Part shown: positions 1 to 7,133 of the stretch, piece after piece
Layout of the letters: every line of letters begins with the position of its first letter
Position numbering within the stretch: position 1 is the stretch's first letter
NCBI GenBank assembly: GCA_934569045.1
Contig: CAKTJX010000006.1
Location: forward strand, 1 to 64,000
Origin: an uncultured Oscillospiraceae bacterium
GTDB taxonomy: Bacteria; Bacillota; Clostridia; Oscillospirales; Oscillospiraceae
DNA: 64,000 bases
Direction: 5' to 3'
Position numbers and translations under genes: made by a program
The notes under the pieces: generated by a model
Database searches by the model: none
What the model was told of the DNA's origin: nothing
Seen by the model: only the letters and a program-made list of their open reading frames with translations

Positions 1-9
1 GGGGGAGCC

Positions 10-42
10 AAGAAGACCGAATTTGTTCGGTCTTCTTTTTTT
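10..42 (+). terminator. Intrinsic terminator at the left edge
   Basis: An 11-bp stem (AAGAAGACCGA at 10-20 with TCGGTCTTCTT at 27-37) is followed by a T run. It ends a transcript entering from outside the window. The bases GGAGCCA just before the stem recur before the second terminator at 185. Confidence 0.8.
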
Positions 43-79
43 ATGAAAAGCGCAGATGCTCCAACGACGTCTCCCCCCT

Positions 80-164
80 GTTGGACTCGAAAGGCGGCTC
101 TTAGCAACAGCGTAAGTGGACTGTTGCAACCAACCTGGCTTTGCCGCAGCAAAGCGAGTCCAAC
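80..164. other. Multibranched structured element (possible ncRNA or extragenic repeat)
   Basis: An outer stem (GTTGGACTC at 80-88 with GAGTCCAAC at 156-164) encloses two perfect inner hairpins: GCAACAG/CTGTTGC (104-110, 121-127) and GCTTTGC/GCAAAGC (138-144, 149-155). This predicts a three-way junction. The element sits between two terminators preceded by the same GGAGCCAAGA word, so it could be a small stable RNA or an extragenic repeat. A reading frame across it (43-246) follows the palindromes and is probably not a gene. I cannot assign it to a known RNA class. Confidence 0.45.
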
Positions 165-184
165 CCTTCCTTCTATGAGGAGCC

Positions 185-216
185 AAGAGGATCGAGAAAT
201 CTCGGTCCTCTTTTTT
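185..216 (+). terminator. Intrinsic terminator
   Basis: AAGAGGATCGAGA (185-197) pairs with TCTCGGTCCTCTT (200-212) and is followed by T residues. It resembles the terminator at 10-42 in stem sequence and in the preceding GGAGCCAAGA. It separates the structured element from the restriction gene. Confidence 0.75.
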
Positions 217-361
217 CGTAGAATTTCTTCTTCTGTGCGTGGATGATGTTCTTTTGCTGTTTTTTATTGATTTTCCTTGCACTATGGTCTATAATTCCAA
301 AATAGATAAAGAGACGAATTCACAACGGTGCCGAAAAATTTTGTCATTAGAGGAGAACGAT

Positions 362-2725
362 ATGCGGAAAATCGAAAAAGCAGATACTTTGGAGACAATT
401 CTCTCCTGTGGAAAATTTGAAGTGGACTATTACCAGCGGGAATATCGGTGGGGCCGGAAGCAGATCGAGCAGATGATTATGGATTTCTATGATGCTTTCC
501 GTGGGTACTATGATGCCCATTTCCATCATTCCACCGCCGAGGTACAGGAATACGGCTATTACTACATGGGATGCATCATTTGTACGAGCGGAAACACCAG
601 ACAGGTGATCGACGGACAGCAGCGCCTCACCACCCTTACGCTTCTGCTGATCTATCTGCGTAACCTTCAACGGACCCTTTCCGGCGTTCCATTTCTTCCG
701 GTGAAAAAGATTGATGACTTGATTTATAAGGACAATTATGGCACAATGTCTTTCAATCTTGATGTGCCGGAACGCAATGACTGCATGCAGGCCTTGTGGG
801 ACCAAAATAAGGCCTACACATCTGAAAATGAGAGCAACAAAAATCTGCTGCAATGCTATAGTGACATTGAGGAACTCTTTCCGGACGATTTGAAGGGAAA
901 TGCCCTTCCGTATTTTATTTACTGGATCATTGGTAAAGTACTCCTTTTGGAGATCGACACGCCATCGGAAGAGGAAGCACATACGATTTTTCTGACGATG
1001 AACGACCGTGGACTGAGTCTGAACAGTGCGGAAATGCTGAAAGCTTTTGTGATTCAGCAGGTTGCGGAGAGTGACCGGAATTCTGTCAATAAGGTCTGGC
1101 AGCAAAATATTACGAGAATCAAAAATGCCTCTGATTCCGAAAGCAGCGGCACTGTCAAGGCAGAGGATGTGGATTTTATCTCTGCCTGGTTAAGAGCAAA
1201 GTATGCAAACTCCATTCGCGAGACAAAGAAAGGTTCCGAGGATCGTGATTTTGAATTGCTTGGTGAAAAATTCCATACCTGGGTACGTCAAAACGCGCGC
1301 ACGCAGATGCAGCTGACGACACCAAAGCAATACAAGGAACTGATTACGGTTGAAATGACGTCCATGACCAATCTGTATCTCCGAATTCAGCAGTATTCAG
1401 AGCATTTTACGAAGGGCTATGAGGCTGTTTACTACAATGCCCATCGGGATATTTCCTACCAGAATTATCTGATCATGGCTGCGGTGCGCGTAGATGATGT
1501 TCCTGCGGTGATTGACCAGAAAATCAAAATGGTTGCCGCTTTTATTGATGATTTTGCCTCCACGCGCGTCTTTAACTATAAGAAAATCAACTGGAATACA
1601 AATAAAAATCTTCTGTTTCGCATTATGGGGAAAATACGGAATCAGGATGCAAAGACCGTTGGAATTCAATTGGCTGCGGCACTCCAGCGCATGGATGAGA
1701 GCCTTGACGCTATCAAGGACTTTGAATTGAATCAGTTCACCGGGCGGTATATGCTCCACATGCTGGCGCGCCTTACCGACTATGTGAATGTCCGTATGGG
1801 ATATGCTTCCCAGTTCGTGGCATATATCGACCGCAATCCGAAGGTTTCCTACGATATTGAGCACATTCTTCCCGATGACTATGCAAGCTACGCGGAATTC
1901 TTTCATGACGAAGAGGATTTCCAGAGTTACAGAAGAAAGGTTGGAAATCTCCTTCTTCTTACAAGCGACCACAATCGCAGCTACCAGGACATGACCTATG
2001 GGGACAAGGTCGAACACTATCTCAGCGACAATATCATGGCTCAATCCCTGAATCCGGCTGCCTATCAGAACAACCCGCGGTTCCTTACACTACAGTCGGA
2101 ATTTGGCTTCAAACCCTATCCGCAGTTCAACAAGACGGCAGTCAGAGAGAGGATGGAATTGTATACAGCGCTGGCCAAGGCAATCTGGAATCCGCGGTAT
2201 ATCCGCGAACTGGCCGGCGGCTGGGAGGACGAAGAGGCCTTCGTGGTCCAGAACGCCGGAGGCCGCAGGTTTACGGTGGAATACGGATATGGAAGAAGCT
2301 GGGAGGATGCCCGGAAATGGGGCTTTGTTTCCGCAAGCAGCGGCACCACCAACCTGCTGAGCAATATCAACGCGGGAGATATGATTTTCTGCCATATCGC
2401 CGGGACGGGGTTTGTAGGTGTTGGCGTTTGCACAGCACCGGCCGTTCCTTCGGACTGCTTCCTGATCGCTGGTGAGGATGGAATAGAAAAGCCGATTCTG
2501 GACTGTGCGTGGGAGAATCAGGACGCAAAAAACAATTTACCGGACAATGAACTGTTTCTCAAGGTCCGGTGGTATAAAACCGTGGCCCGCGAAGACGGCT
2601 ATTGGGAAAAGGGCATGACAAGCCTGCCGATGGTCGCATACACACTTTCTGATGAAACAACGCACGATATGGTCCTGAAGCACTTCCGTGTAGTGCTTGC
2701 ATTGTGGATGGGAATAGCTGACTGA
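362..2725 (+). CDS. GmrSD-like type IV restriction enzyme (DUF262-DUF1524) with C-terminal EVE/PUA-like domain
   Basis: The 787-aa protein begins with a DUF262 domain carrying the ParB-like IDGQQR motif (residues 83-88). It continues through a helical middle to a DUF1524 HNH nuclease domain, with YDIEHILPDD around residue 501, then KVGNLLLL and DHNRSY. This is the architecture of GmrSD-type, NTP-dependent, modification-dependent endonucleases. The last ~150 residues add a separate module (GDMIFCHIAGTGFVGVGVC) that resembles EVE/PUA-fold modified-base readers; that assignment rests on motif memory. The start at 362 is chosen over an in-frame ATG at 239 because AGGAG lies at 351-355. The gene stands alone among accessory genes with lower GC than the core. 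Confidence 0.85.
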   Translation: MRKIEKADTLETILSCGKFEVDYYQREYRWGRKQIEQMIMDFYDAFRGYYDAHFHHSTAEVQEYGYYYMGCIICTSGNTRQVIDGQQRLTTLTLLLIYLRNLQRTLSGVPFLPVKKIDDLIYKDNYGTMSFNLDVPERNDCMQALWDQNKAYTSENESNKNLLQCYSDIEELFPDDLKGNALPYFIYWIIGKVLLLEIDTPSEEEAHTIFLTMNDRGLSLNSAEMLKAFVIQQVAESDRNSVNKVWQQNITRIKNASDSESSGTVKAEDVDFISAWLRAKYANSIRETKKGSEDRDFELLGEKFHTWVRQNARTQMQLTTPKQYKELITVEMTSMTNLYLRIQQYSEHFTKGYEAVYYNAHRDISYQNYLIMAAVRVDDVPAVIDQKIKMVAAFIDDFASTRVFNYKKINWNTNKNLLFRIMGKIRNQDAKTVGIQLAAALQRMDESLDAIKDFELNQFTGRYMLHMLARLTDYVNVRMGYASQFVAYIDRNPKVSYDIEHILPDDYASYAEFFHDEEDFQSYRRKVGNLLLLTSDHNRSYQDMTYGDKVEHYLSDNIMAQSLNPAAYQNNPRFLTLQSEFGFKPYPQFNKTAVRERMELYTALAKAIWNPRYIRELAGGWEDEEAFVVQNAGGRRFTVEYGYGRSWEDARKWGFVSASSGTTNLLSNINAGDMIFCHIAGTGFVGVGVCTAPAVPSDCFLIAGEDGIEKPILDCAWENQDAKNNLPDNELFLKVRWYKTVAREDGYWEKGMTSLPMVAYTLSDETTHDMVLKHFRVVLALWMGIAD

Positions 2726-2897
2726 ATATAATAAAGATGTGATGAAGGTCACGTATATTTTAATAAAAATGTGATGAGAGCGTCGGTGGAAAGAACCATT
2801 CTGCAAAATCTGACGCTGGCCAGCGGATCAGGCGTACCGGCTGATTGGGTTGGCGTTGGAACAACAAAACAGAAACGCATAAGAGAGTAGAATTTGG
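2726..2897. other. Intergenic region with possible 38-codon reading frame
   Basis: No confident gene is visible. A 38-codon frame (ATG 2774, stop 2888-2890) encodes a Gly/Val/Thr-rich peptide without a convincing ribosome site. It may be the remnant end of a lost gene and is probably served by the terminator that follows. Confidence 0.25.
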
Positions 2898-2930
2898 CAA
2901 CAGGGGGAAGTGACTTCCTCCTGTTGTTTT
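2898..2930 (+). terminator. Intrinsic terminator upstream of fic
   Basis: CAACAGG...GGAAG pairs with CTTCC...CCTGTTG around a short loop, followed by TTTT. It isolates the Fic gene from upstream transcription. Confidence 0.7.
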
Positions 2931-2932
2931 CT

Positions 2933-3000
2933 ATATTGTTCCGATAAGGAAGAATATATTATTCCGAATAGTTGATATTGTTCCGTAAAAATGCTATACT
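2933..3000 (+). promoter_or_regulatory. fic promoter with three ATATTRTTCCG repeats
   Basis: TTGATA (2972-2977), a 17-bp spacer and TATACT (2995-3000) form a near-consensus promoter. Three direct copies of ATATT(G/A)TTCCG start at 2933, 2956 and 2975. The last overlaps the -35 box and spacer, so a protein bound there would occlude RNA polymerase. The N-terminal HTH of the Fic protein itself is one candidate repressor. Confidence 0.65.
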
Positions 3001-3025
3001 GAATCCAAAATGAGGTGAGCGCAAC

Positions 3026-3919
3026 ATGTTTATGACAGTCAAGCAAGCAGCAGAAAAATGGGGCCTGTCTGACCGACGGGTGCGGATTCTCTGTGCGGAG
3101 GGGAAAATTCCCGGCGCGTTCCAGGAGGGACGGGGCTGGAAGATTCCCATGGATGCTGCAAAGCCGTCGGACGGACGGTTCAAAGCTACGGAATCGCTGC
3201 TGGAACGGATTGACCGAAAGAAAGCGGAGCTGGACACTATGCGCCCGCTGACCGCCGGAGAGGTGGCCAGACTGACGGAGGAGTTTACGGTGGAGTACAC
3301 CTATAACTCCAACGCCATTGAGGGCAATACCCTGACCCTGCGGGAGACGGATATGGTTCTGCGGGGGTTGACCATCGACCAGAAGCCCCTGAAAGATCAT
3401 ATGGAAGCCGTGGGCCACAAGGAAGCCTTTGATTATGTCCGGGAGCTGGTGCAGGAAAAAGCGCCCATGTCGCAACGGGTAATTCAGCAGATTCATTATC
3501 TCGTATTGGCGGATAAAAAGGACGACCGGGGCGTTTATCGCCGTGTGCCCGTCCGCATTATGGGAGCCCAGCACGGGCCGGTACAGCCTTATCTCATCCG
3601 CCCAATGATGGAACAATTGCTTGCGGATTTTGCGGCCAGTCAGGAGCATATTGTCACGAAACTAGCACGGTTTCACATCGAGTTTGAGGGGATACACCCC
3701 TTCATTGACGGCAACGGCAGAACCGGGCGGCTGCTGGTGAACCTGGAGCTGATGAAGGCGGGATATCCGCCCATTAACATTAAATTTACGGACAGGATGG
3801 CCTATTACGATGCTTTCGACGAGTATTATGTGAAGCACAATCTGGCAGCAATGGAAAAGCTGTTTGCGAGATATATTGACGAACGGCTGGATGTGTATTT
3901 GGCGATGCTGAAAGAGTAA
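3026..3919 (+). CDS. Fic family AMP-transferase-like protein with N-terminal HTH
   Basis: The 297-aa protein has an N-terminal helix-turn-helix of MerR/excisionase type ([19 protein letters not shown]). Next comes a Fic N-terminal segment with the inhibitory motif S95-N-A-I-E99-G. The catalytic Fic core [12 protein letters not shown] lies at residues 224-235, with the His, acidic residue and both Arg intact. Family knowledge: such enzymes transfer AMP from ATP to a protein hydroxyl, and the SxxxE(G/N) helix blocks ATP binding, making this a class II self-inhibited type. No dedicated antitoxin gene adjoins it. The HTH and the repeats over its promoter suggest autoregulation. GAGGTG precedes the chosen ATG. 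Confidence 0.9.
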   Translation: MFMTVKQAAEKWGLSDRRVRILCAEGKIPGAFQEGRGWKIPMDAAKPSDGRFKATESLLERIDRKKAELDTMRPLTAGEVARLTEEFTVEYTYNSNAIEGNTLTLRETDMVLRGLTIDQKPLKDHMEAVGHKEAFDYVRELVQEKAPMSQRVIQQIHYLVLADKKDDRGVYRRVPVRIMGAQHGPVQPYLIRPMMEQLLADFAASQEHIVTKLARFHIEFEGIHPFIDGNGRTGRLLVNLELMKAGYPPINIKFTDRMAYYDAFDEYYVKHNLAAMEKLFARYIDERLDVYLAMLKE

Positions 3920-3930
3920 GGAGAAATAGT

Positions 3931-4237
3931 ATGATCTATAGAACAGAGGATCAGGTAAGGGATAGTGCTAAGCTTATATATTTAATTTGATGATTTTGGC
4001 CCATGTCCTTTTATGAAAGAAGGAGATGTTTTTGTAACAGGTGGAGTTTTTGGAAATGAGTGTCCAGAGGGGTTCTGCCCAATGGCATGGCAAGCTATTT
4101 GCATTCAGGCAAGTACATTGGCAGGTGGTGGAAAAGTATGCGGAATAGATGATGTTCACATAGCTTGTTGCAATGATGGTGTAAGACCAGTTGTTTTCAA
4201 ATTGGAAATGATTGAAGATGGAGAAAGCCATAAATGA
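3931..4237 (+). pseudogene. 5'-truncated TIGR04076-like protein remnant
   Basis: From 4013 the frame encodes a 74-aa stretch (MKEGDVFVTGG, CPMAWQAI, CCNDGVRPVVFKLE) typical of the second half of TIGR04076 proteins. In the same frame, upstream codons still read FDDFGPCPF but are cut by a TAA. A well-placed ribosome site and ATG at 3931 start another frame that ends after 19 codons. The N-terminal half is therefore missing or frameshifted, and the ATG at 4013 has no ribosome site. TIGR04076 proteins are small Cys-containing proteins of unknown role. The end overlaps the next gene by ATGA. Confidence 0.6.
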
Positions 4238-4763
4238 GTTTTCAAAAAGCAACTATACCAGACTTTCACATGATTCAAAAATTCTACTGGGATGTAATTG
4301 ATAATATTCATAAGAACAATGTAAACAATGAAAATCTCGGTTGGGAAAAAGGTGTTTATCCATCGGACGATTTTATTCAAAGCAGCCTTATCAAAGGCGA
4401 ACTCTACACTCTGACAGAAAAAATACTTTACTTGCCCGTGTTATCCTGAACAGCGAACACAATGAAGGATATGATAACTGTGCATGGAGTATTACCTGTA
4501 ACCCTGACGCAGTTCTAACGCCCCATGCGCTTGCTGTAAATCCGGAGATGCAAGGGAAAGGCATCGGTAAGATTGTGGTAGAAAATATATTGAACATTGC
4601 AAGGGAAGAGCATAAAAAAGCTGTACGCCTGGATGTTCTTGGTGCCTGCAAGTCAGCAGAACACCTTTATATAAGCTGCGGCTTCCAGTTTGTAGAAGCC
4701 AAAGAAATGTATTACGAAGATACCGGGTGGACAGAATTCAAAATGTTTGAGTTAAACTTATAA
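4234..4763 (+). pseudogene. GNAT family N-acetyltransferase, frameshifted
   Basis: The N-terminal part (4234-4449) and the C-terminal part (in frame with 4341-4763) together make one normal-length (~175 aa) GNAT acetyltransferase. The acetyl-CoA loop is visible as AVNPEMQGKGIGK and the family ending as LYISCGFQFVEAKEMYYE. The frame changes near 4417-4427 in the A-rich stretch after LYTLTEK, consistent with an indel in the homopolymer. The start overlaps the preceding remnant (ATGA), suggesting former translational coupling. It may be a true pseudogene or a sequencing indel; reads over the A run would decide. Confidence 0.75.
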
Positions 4764-4821
4764 CTTCTTATTTATCAGGGGAACAAATAGAACAAAAAAT
4801 CGGAAGTTGGAGGTATTCACT

Positions 4822-5253
4822 ATGAAAAAGATTATAACCGTAACGCTTTGCATTGTGCTGGTTCTTCTCTTTGCCGGATGCGGAAAGAACGGCGATACAT
4901 CAAAAGTGGAAATTGATTATGGAGCATCTTCCGTTTATTCAAAAGAAGAAATAGATTCTGCCATTGAGATTATAAAAAAGCAGTTCGCTTCGTTTGAGGG
5001 CTGTGAATTGCATAGCCTTTCTTATATGCCAGATGAAGAATGCAACAATGCAGATAACATTGAATGGATGAATGATTTAAGAACGGAAGATAATAAAGAA
5101 GCCTTTACGCAATGTATTGCATTTAAAAGTAGTTTCCGTTCGCCAAAAAACGGCGGCGGTGCATGGGAGGCGAACGAAGAATACACTTGGTCATGGTGGC
5201 TTGCACGGTGTGAAGGTGGAGAATGGAAGTTAATGACTTGGGGGTATTGCTAA
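4822..5253 (+). CDS. Small lipoprotein of unknown function
   Basis: The 143-aa protein has a lipoprotein signal peptide with lipobox LFAGC (Cys20). A charged mature domain contains EEIDSAIEIIKKQF and an aromatic C-terminus (EYTWSWWLARCEGGEWKLMTWGYC). The ATG at 4822 is preceded by GGAGG. It resembles small Clostridium lipoproteins found near acetyltransferase genes, but I know no function. It is predicted to be anchored outside the membrane. Low GC matches the neighbouring accessory genes. Confidence 0.75.
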   Translation: MKKIITVTLCIVLVLLFAGCGKNGDTSKVEIDYGASSVYSKEEIDSAIEIIKKQFASFEGCELHSLSYMPDEECNNADNIEWMNDLRTEDNKEAFTQCIAFKSSFRSPKNGGGAWEANEEYTWSWWLARCEGGEWKLMTWGYC

Positions 5254-5307
5254 GCGTAAGAACTTCCAGTTAGCAATACCTAAATCCTAGGGAAGGAGGC
5301 GCTGCCG

Positions 5308-5475
5308 ATGTACGCACAAGAAGCTATCGTTCATAATGCACACACCTTGCACACTGTGCGTAACGTTCATAATGCACACTGTGCCTACCGTTTCAGAGTA
5401 CAATCGTGTGATTGTATCAATTTTGTAAGGGCAAAATGCCACTTCGATACTGATAATCACTTATTTGCTTTATGA
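5308..5475 (+). CDS. Possible 55-aa protein, His/Cys-rich
   Basis: A 55-codon frame follows a good ribosome site (GGAAGGAGG at 5291-5299). It is rich in His, Asn and Cys. The DNA repeats GTTCATAATGCACAC at 5329-5343 and 5365-5379, exactly 12 codons apart, so the peptide repeats VHNAH. It could be a real small protein or a conserved mobile-element end. The rest of the gap to 5753 shows no convincing gene. Confidence 0.3.
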   Translation: MYAQEAIVHNAHTLHTVRNVHNAHCAYRFRVQSCDCINFVRAKCHFDTDNHLFAL

Positions 5476-5753
5476 CGGTGCTGCAATGTTTGAGTGTAGC
5501 AGCCGGAAACAAAAATATGATGCCATATATAAAGGATCACACTAAGTGTCAAAAGTGTGGGCAATAGTATGTTGTTATGCAGATAAGAAACAGGACACAA
5601 GCGTACAATTCTCAGTGGCAGTTCGCTTATAAATTTACTCATTGGTGCGTTCGAGTTTTAAAGACCTATCCAAACAGATGAAAAATCAGAAATCAAACCC
5701 CAAAGAAATACATACGTTCTTACATAAACATTAAATAGATCAAGGAAAAATGA

Positions 5754-6185
5754 ATGATTAATATACTTTTTGTATGCCACGGCAACATCTGCCGCAGCGT
5801 CATGGCCCAATACATCCTCACGGACATGCTGCAAAGGCGGGGCCTATCGGCGCGGTTTGAGGTGGACTCGGCGGCGGTGAGTCGGGAGGAGATTGGGAAC
5901 CCGATTTATCCGCCTGCCAGGCACGAGCTGGAGCGGCGGGGGGTGCCGGTGGGGGCGCATCGGGCGCGGCAGGTGACGATGGAGGATTACCGGCATTTTG
6001 ACCGGATCTACTACATGGACCGCAGCAACCGGAGCTATCTGGAGTGCCTTTTGCCCAGGGACCCGGAAAAAATCCGGCCCCTGCTTTCTCACGATGTAGC
6101 GGACCCCTGGTACACCGGGGATTTTATGCATACCTATGAGGACCTGGCGGCGGGCTGTGAAAAGATTTTGGAGGAATTCGCGTGA
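5754..6185 (+). CDS. Low-molecular-weight protein tyrosine phosphatase
   Basis: The 143-aa protein starts with the phosphatase P-loop CHGNICRS (Cys8 nucleophile, Arg14) and carries the general-acid segment DPWYTGDF with Asp117. Both match the LMW-PTP family, which hydrolyses phosphotyrosine through a cysteinyl-phosphate intermediate in the cytoplasm. Length is as expected. It overlaps the following DUF2284 gene by four bases (GTGA), so the two are co-translated. No tyrosine kinase gene is nearby, although these phosphatases often control capsule kinases. Confidence 0.93.
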   Translation: MINILFVCHGNICRSVMAQYILTDMLQRRGLSARFEVDSAAVSREEIGNPIYPPARHELERRGVPVGAHRARQVTMEDYRHFDRIYYMDRSNRSYLECLLPRDPEKIRPLLSHDVADPWYTGDFMHTYEDLAAGCEKILEEFA

Positions 6186-6721
6186 ACTATGAGAAAATGG
6201 AGGCGGCGCTGGCGGAGCTGCCGCTGTACATCTATGCCTGGGTCGATCCCCAGGGACTGGAATTTTCGGACCGTGTGCGCTGGATCTGCCAGAACGAGTG
6301 CACCATGTATGGCAAAAGCTGGGCCTGCCCCCCGGGCGTGGGAACGGTGGCGGAATGCAGGCAGAAATGCCTCAGCTACAACAAGGCCCTGCTGATCTCC
6401 AGCCTGACGGAGGTAGAGGACATTTCGGATTTGCAGGCCACCCTGGCCACCCGCCGGGACCATGAGGCCCTGACAGATCAGGTGGGGGCGCTGCTGCGGG
6501 AGAGCGGGGTGGAGCCCTATATTCTCTCTACGGAGGCCTGCGCCGTCTGCGGCCGCTGCGCCATTCTGGATGGGCAGCCCTGCCGCCATCCGGAGAAAAT
6601 GCACCCCTGCGTCGAGAGCCAGGGCATCAACATCATCCCCACCCTGGAGGCAAACGGCCTGGAATTCCAGTACGGGCAGAATGTGGTTACCTGGGTGTCG
6701 CTGCTGCTTTTCCGGGAATAA
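6182..6721 (+). CDS. DUF2284 metal-binding protein
   Basis: The 179-aa protein has the Cys pattern of DUF2284: CTMYGKSWACPPG near residues 40-52, CRQKC, then a ferredoxin-like CAVCGRCAILDGQPC followed by HP and HPCVE. This pattern suggests an iron-sulfur or other metal site. The GTG start at 6182 overlaps the TGA of the phosphatase gene, with GGAGG about 10 bases upstream. Function is unknown. Coupling to the phosphatase points to a common transcript, ended by the hairpin at 6729. Confidence 0.9.
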   Translation: MNYEKMEAALAELPLYIYAWVDPQGLEFSDRVRWICQNECTMYGKSWACPPGVGTVAECRQKCLSYNKALLISSLTEVEDISDLQATLATRRDHEALTDQVGALLRESGVEPYILSTEACAVCGRCAILDGQPCRHPEKMHPCVESQGINIIPTLEANGLEFQYGQNVVTWVSLLLFRE

Positions 6722-6728
6722 AAATGGT

Positions 6729-6769
6729 GGATGCGCTGTAAAAACGCAAAAAACGCAGCGCATCCTTTT
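6729..6769 (+). terminator. Terminator after the DUF2284 gene
   Basis: GGATGCGCTG (6729-6738) pairs with CAGCGCATCC (6756-6765) and is followed by TTTT. The same hairpin type, GGTGCG...CGCACC, begins the related repeat at 18680. Confidence 0.65.
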
Positions 6770-6918
6770 CGATTCGTCCCGCAGGGACACTACATTCGCC
6801 CGCAAGGGCGATTTCGTCCGTTCGCAAAAACGGATTTCACCTGTCGCCAGACAGATTTCACCCAGCCAACGGCTGGATTTCACTGGGGCTGCCGCATCTT
6901 GCGACAGCCCCCCCTTTT
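6770..6918 (+). repeat. Hairpin-string repeat, copy A
   Basis: Six short hairpins follow one another: GTCCC/GGGAC, CGCCC/GGGCG, TCCGTT/AACGGA, CTGTC/GACAG, CCAGCC/GGCTGG and GGGGCTG/CAGCCCC. Most are separated by ATTTC or ATTTCAC. The last hairpin ends in TTTT and may terminate transcription. An inverted relative lies at 44931-45044 and a shorter relative at 18680-18770. It is non-coding. Confidence 0.7.
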
Positions 6919-7024
6919 ATGGGACACCTATGCCGAAAATGGTGAAAGAAAATCGGCGGTATTGACAAAATAAAAAAGGAAATTTGTACAATCCGTGAAA
7001 AAATCCAGGATATGGGAAAAGCTA

Positions 7025-7053
7025 TTGAAAATCGGGCATCCCCGTGATATACT
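7025..7053 (+). promoter_or_regulatory. ppdK promoter
   Basis: TTGAAA (7025-7030), a 17-bp spacer and TATACT (7048-7053) lie 80 bases before the start codon. A second possible promoter, TTGACA (6962) with TACAAT (6987), has a 19-bp spacer and is weaker. Confidence 0.7.
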
Positions 7054-7082
7054 GTTTTGACACATGAATAATTCAAATGTGT

Positions 7083-7119
7083 AAAAATCGGGCGAAAAAT
7101 ATCGATTGGCCCGCTTTTT
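7083..7119 (+). promoter_or_regulatory. Terminator-like hairpin in the ppdK leader
   Basis: AAAAATCGGGC (7083-7093) can pair with GCCCGCTTTTT (7109-7119) around a 15-base loop, ending in a T run just before the ribosome site. It could attenuate ppdK or stabilise the 5' end. One mismatch and a large loop keep confidence low. Confidence 0.3.
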
Positions 7120-7133
7120 GAAAGGGGTATAGT

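Noticed and set aside
43..246. 67-aa reading frame across the left-edge structured element
   Set aside because: It follows the palindromes and a terminator stem, has no ribosome site, and its sequence is explained by the RNA-like structure.
6770..6918. Possible CRISPR-like array of hairpins
   Set aside because: The ATTTCAC word is only seven bases, spacing is irregular and each interval is a self-complementary stem.
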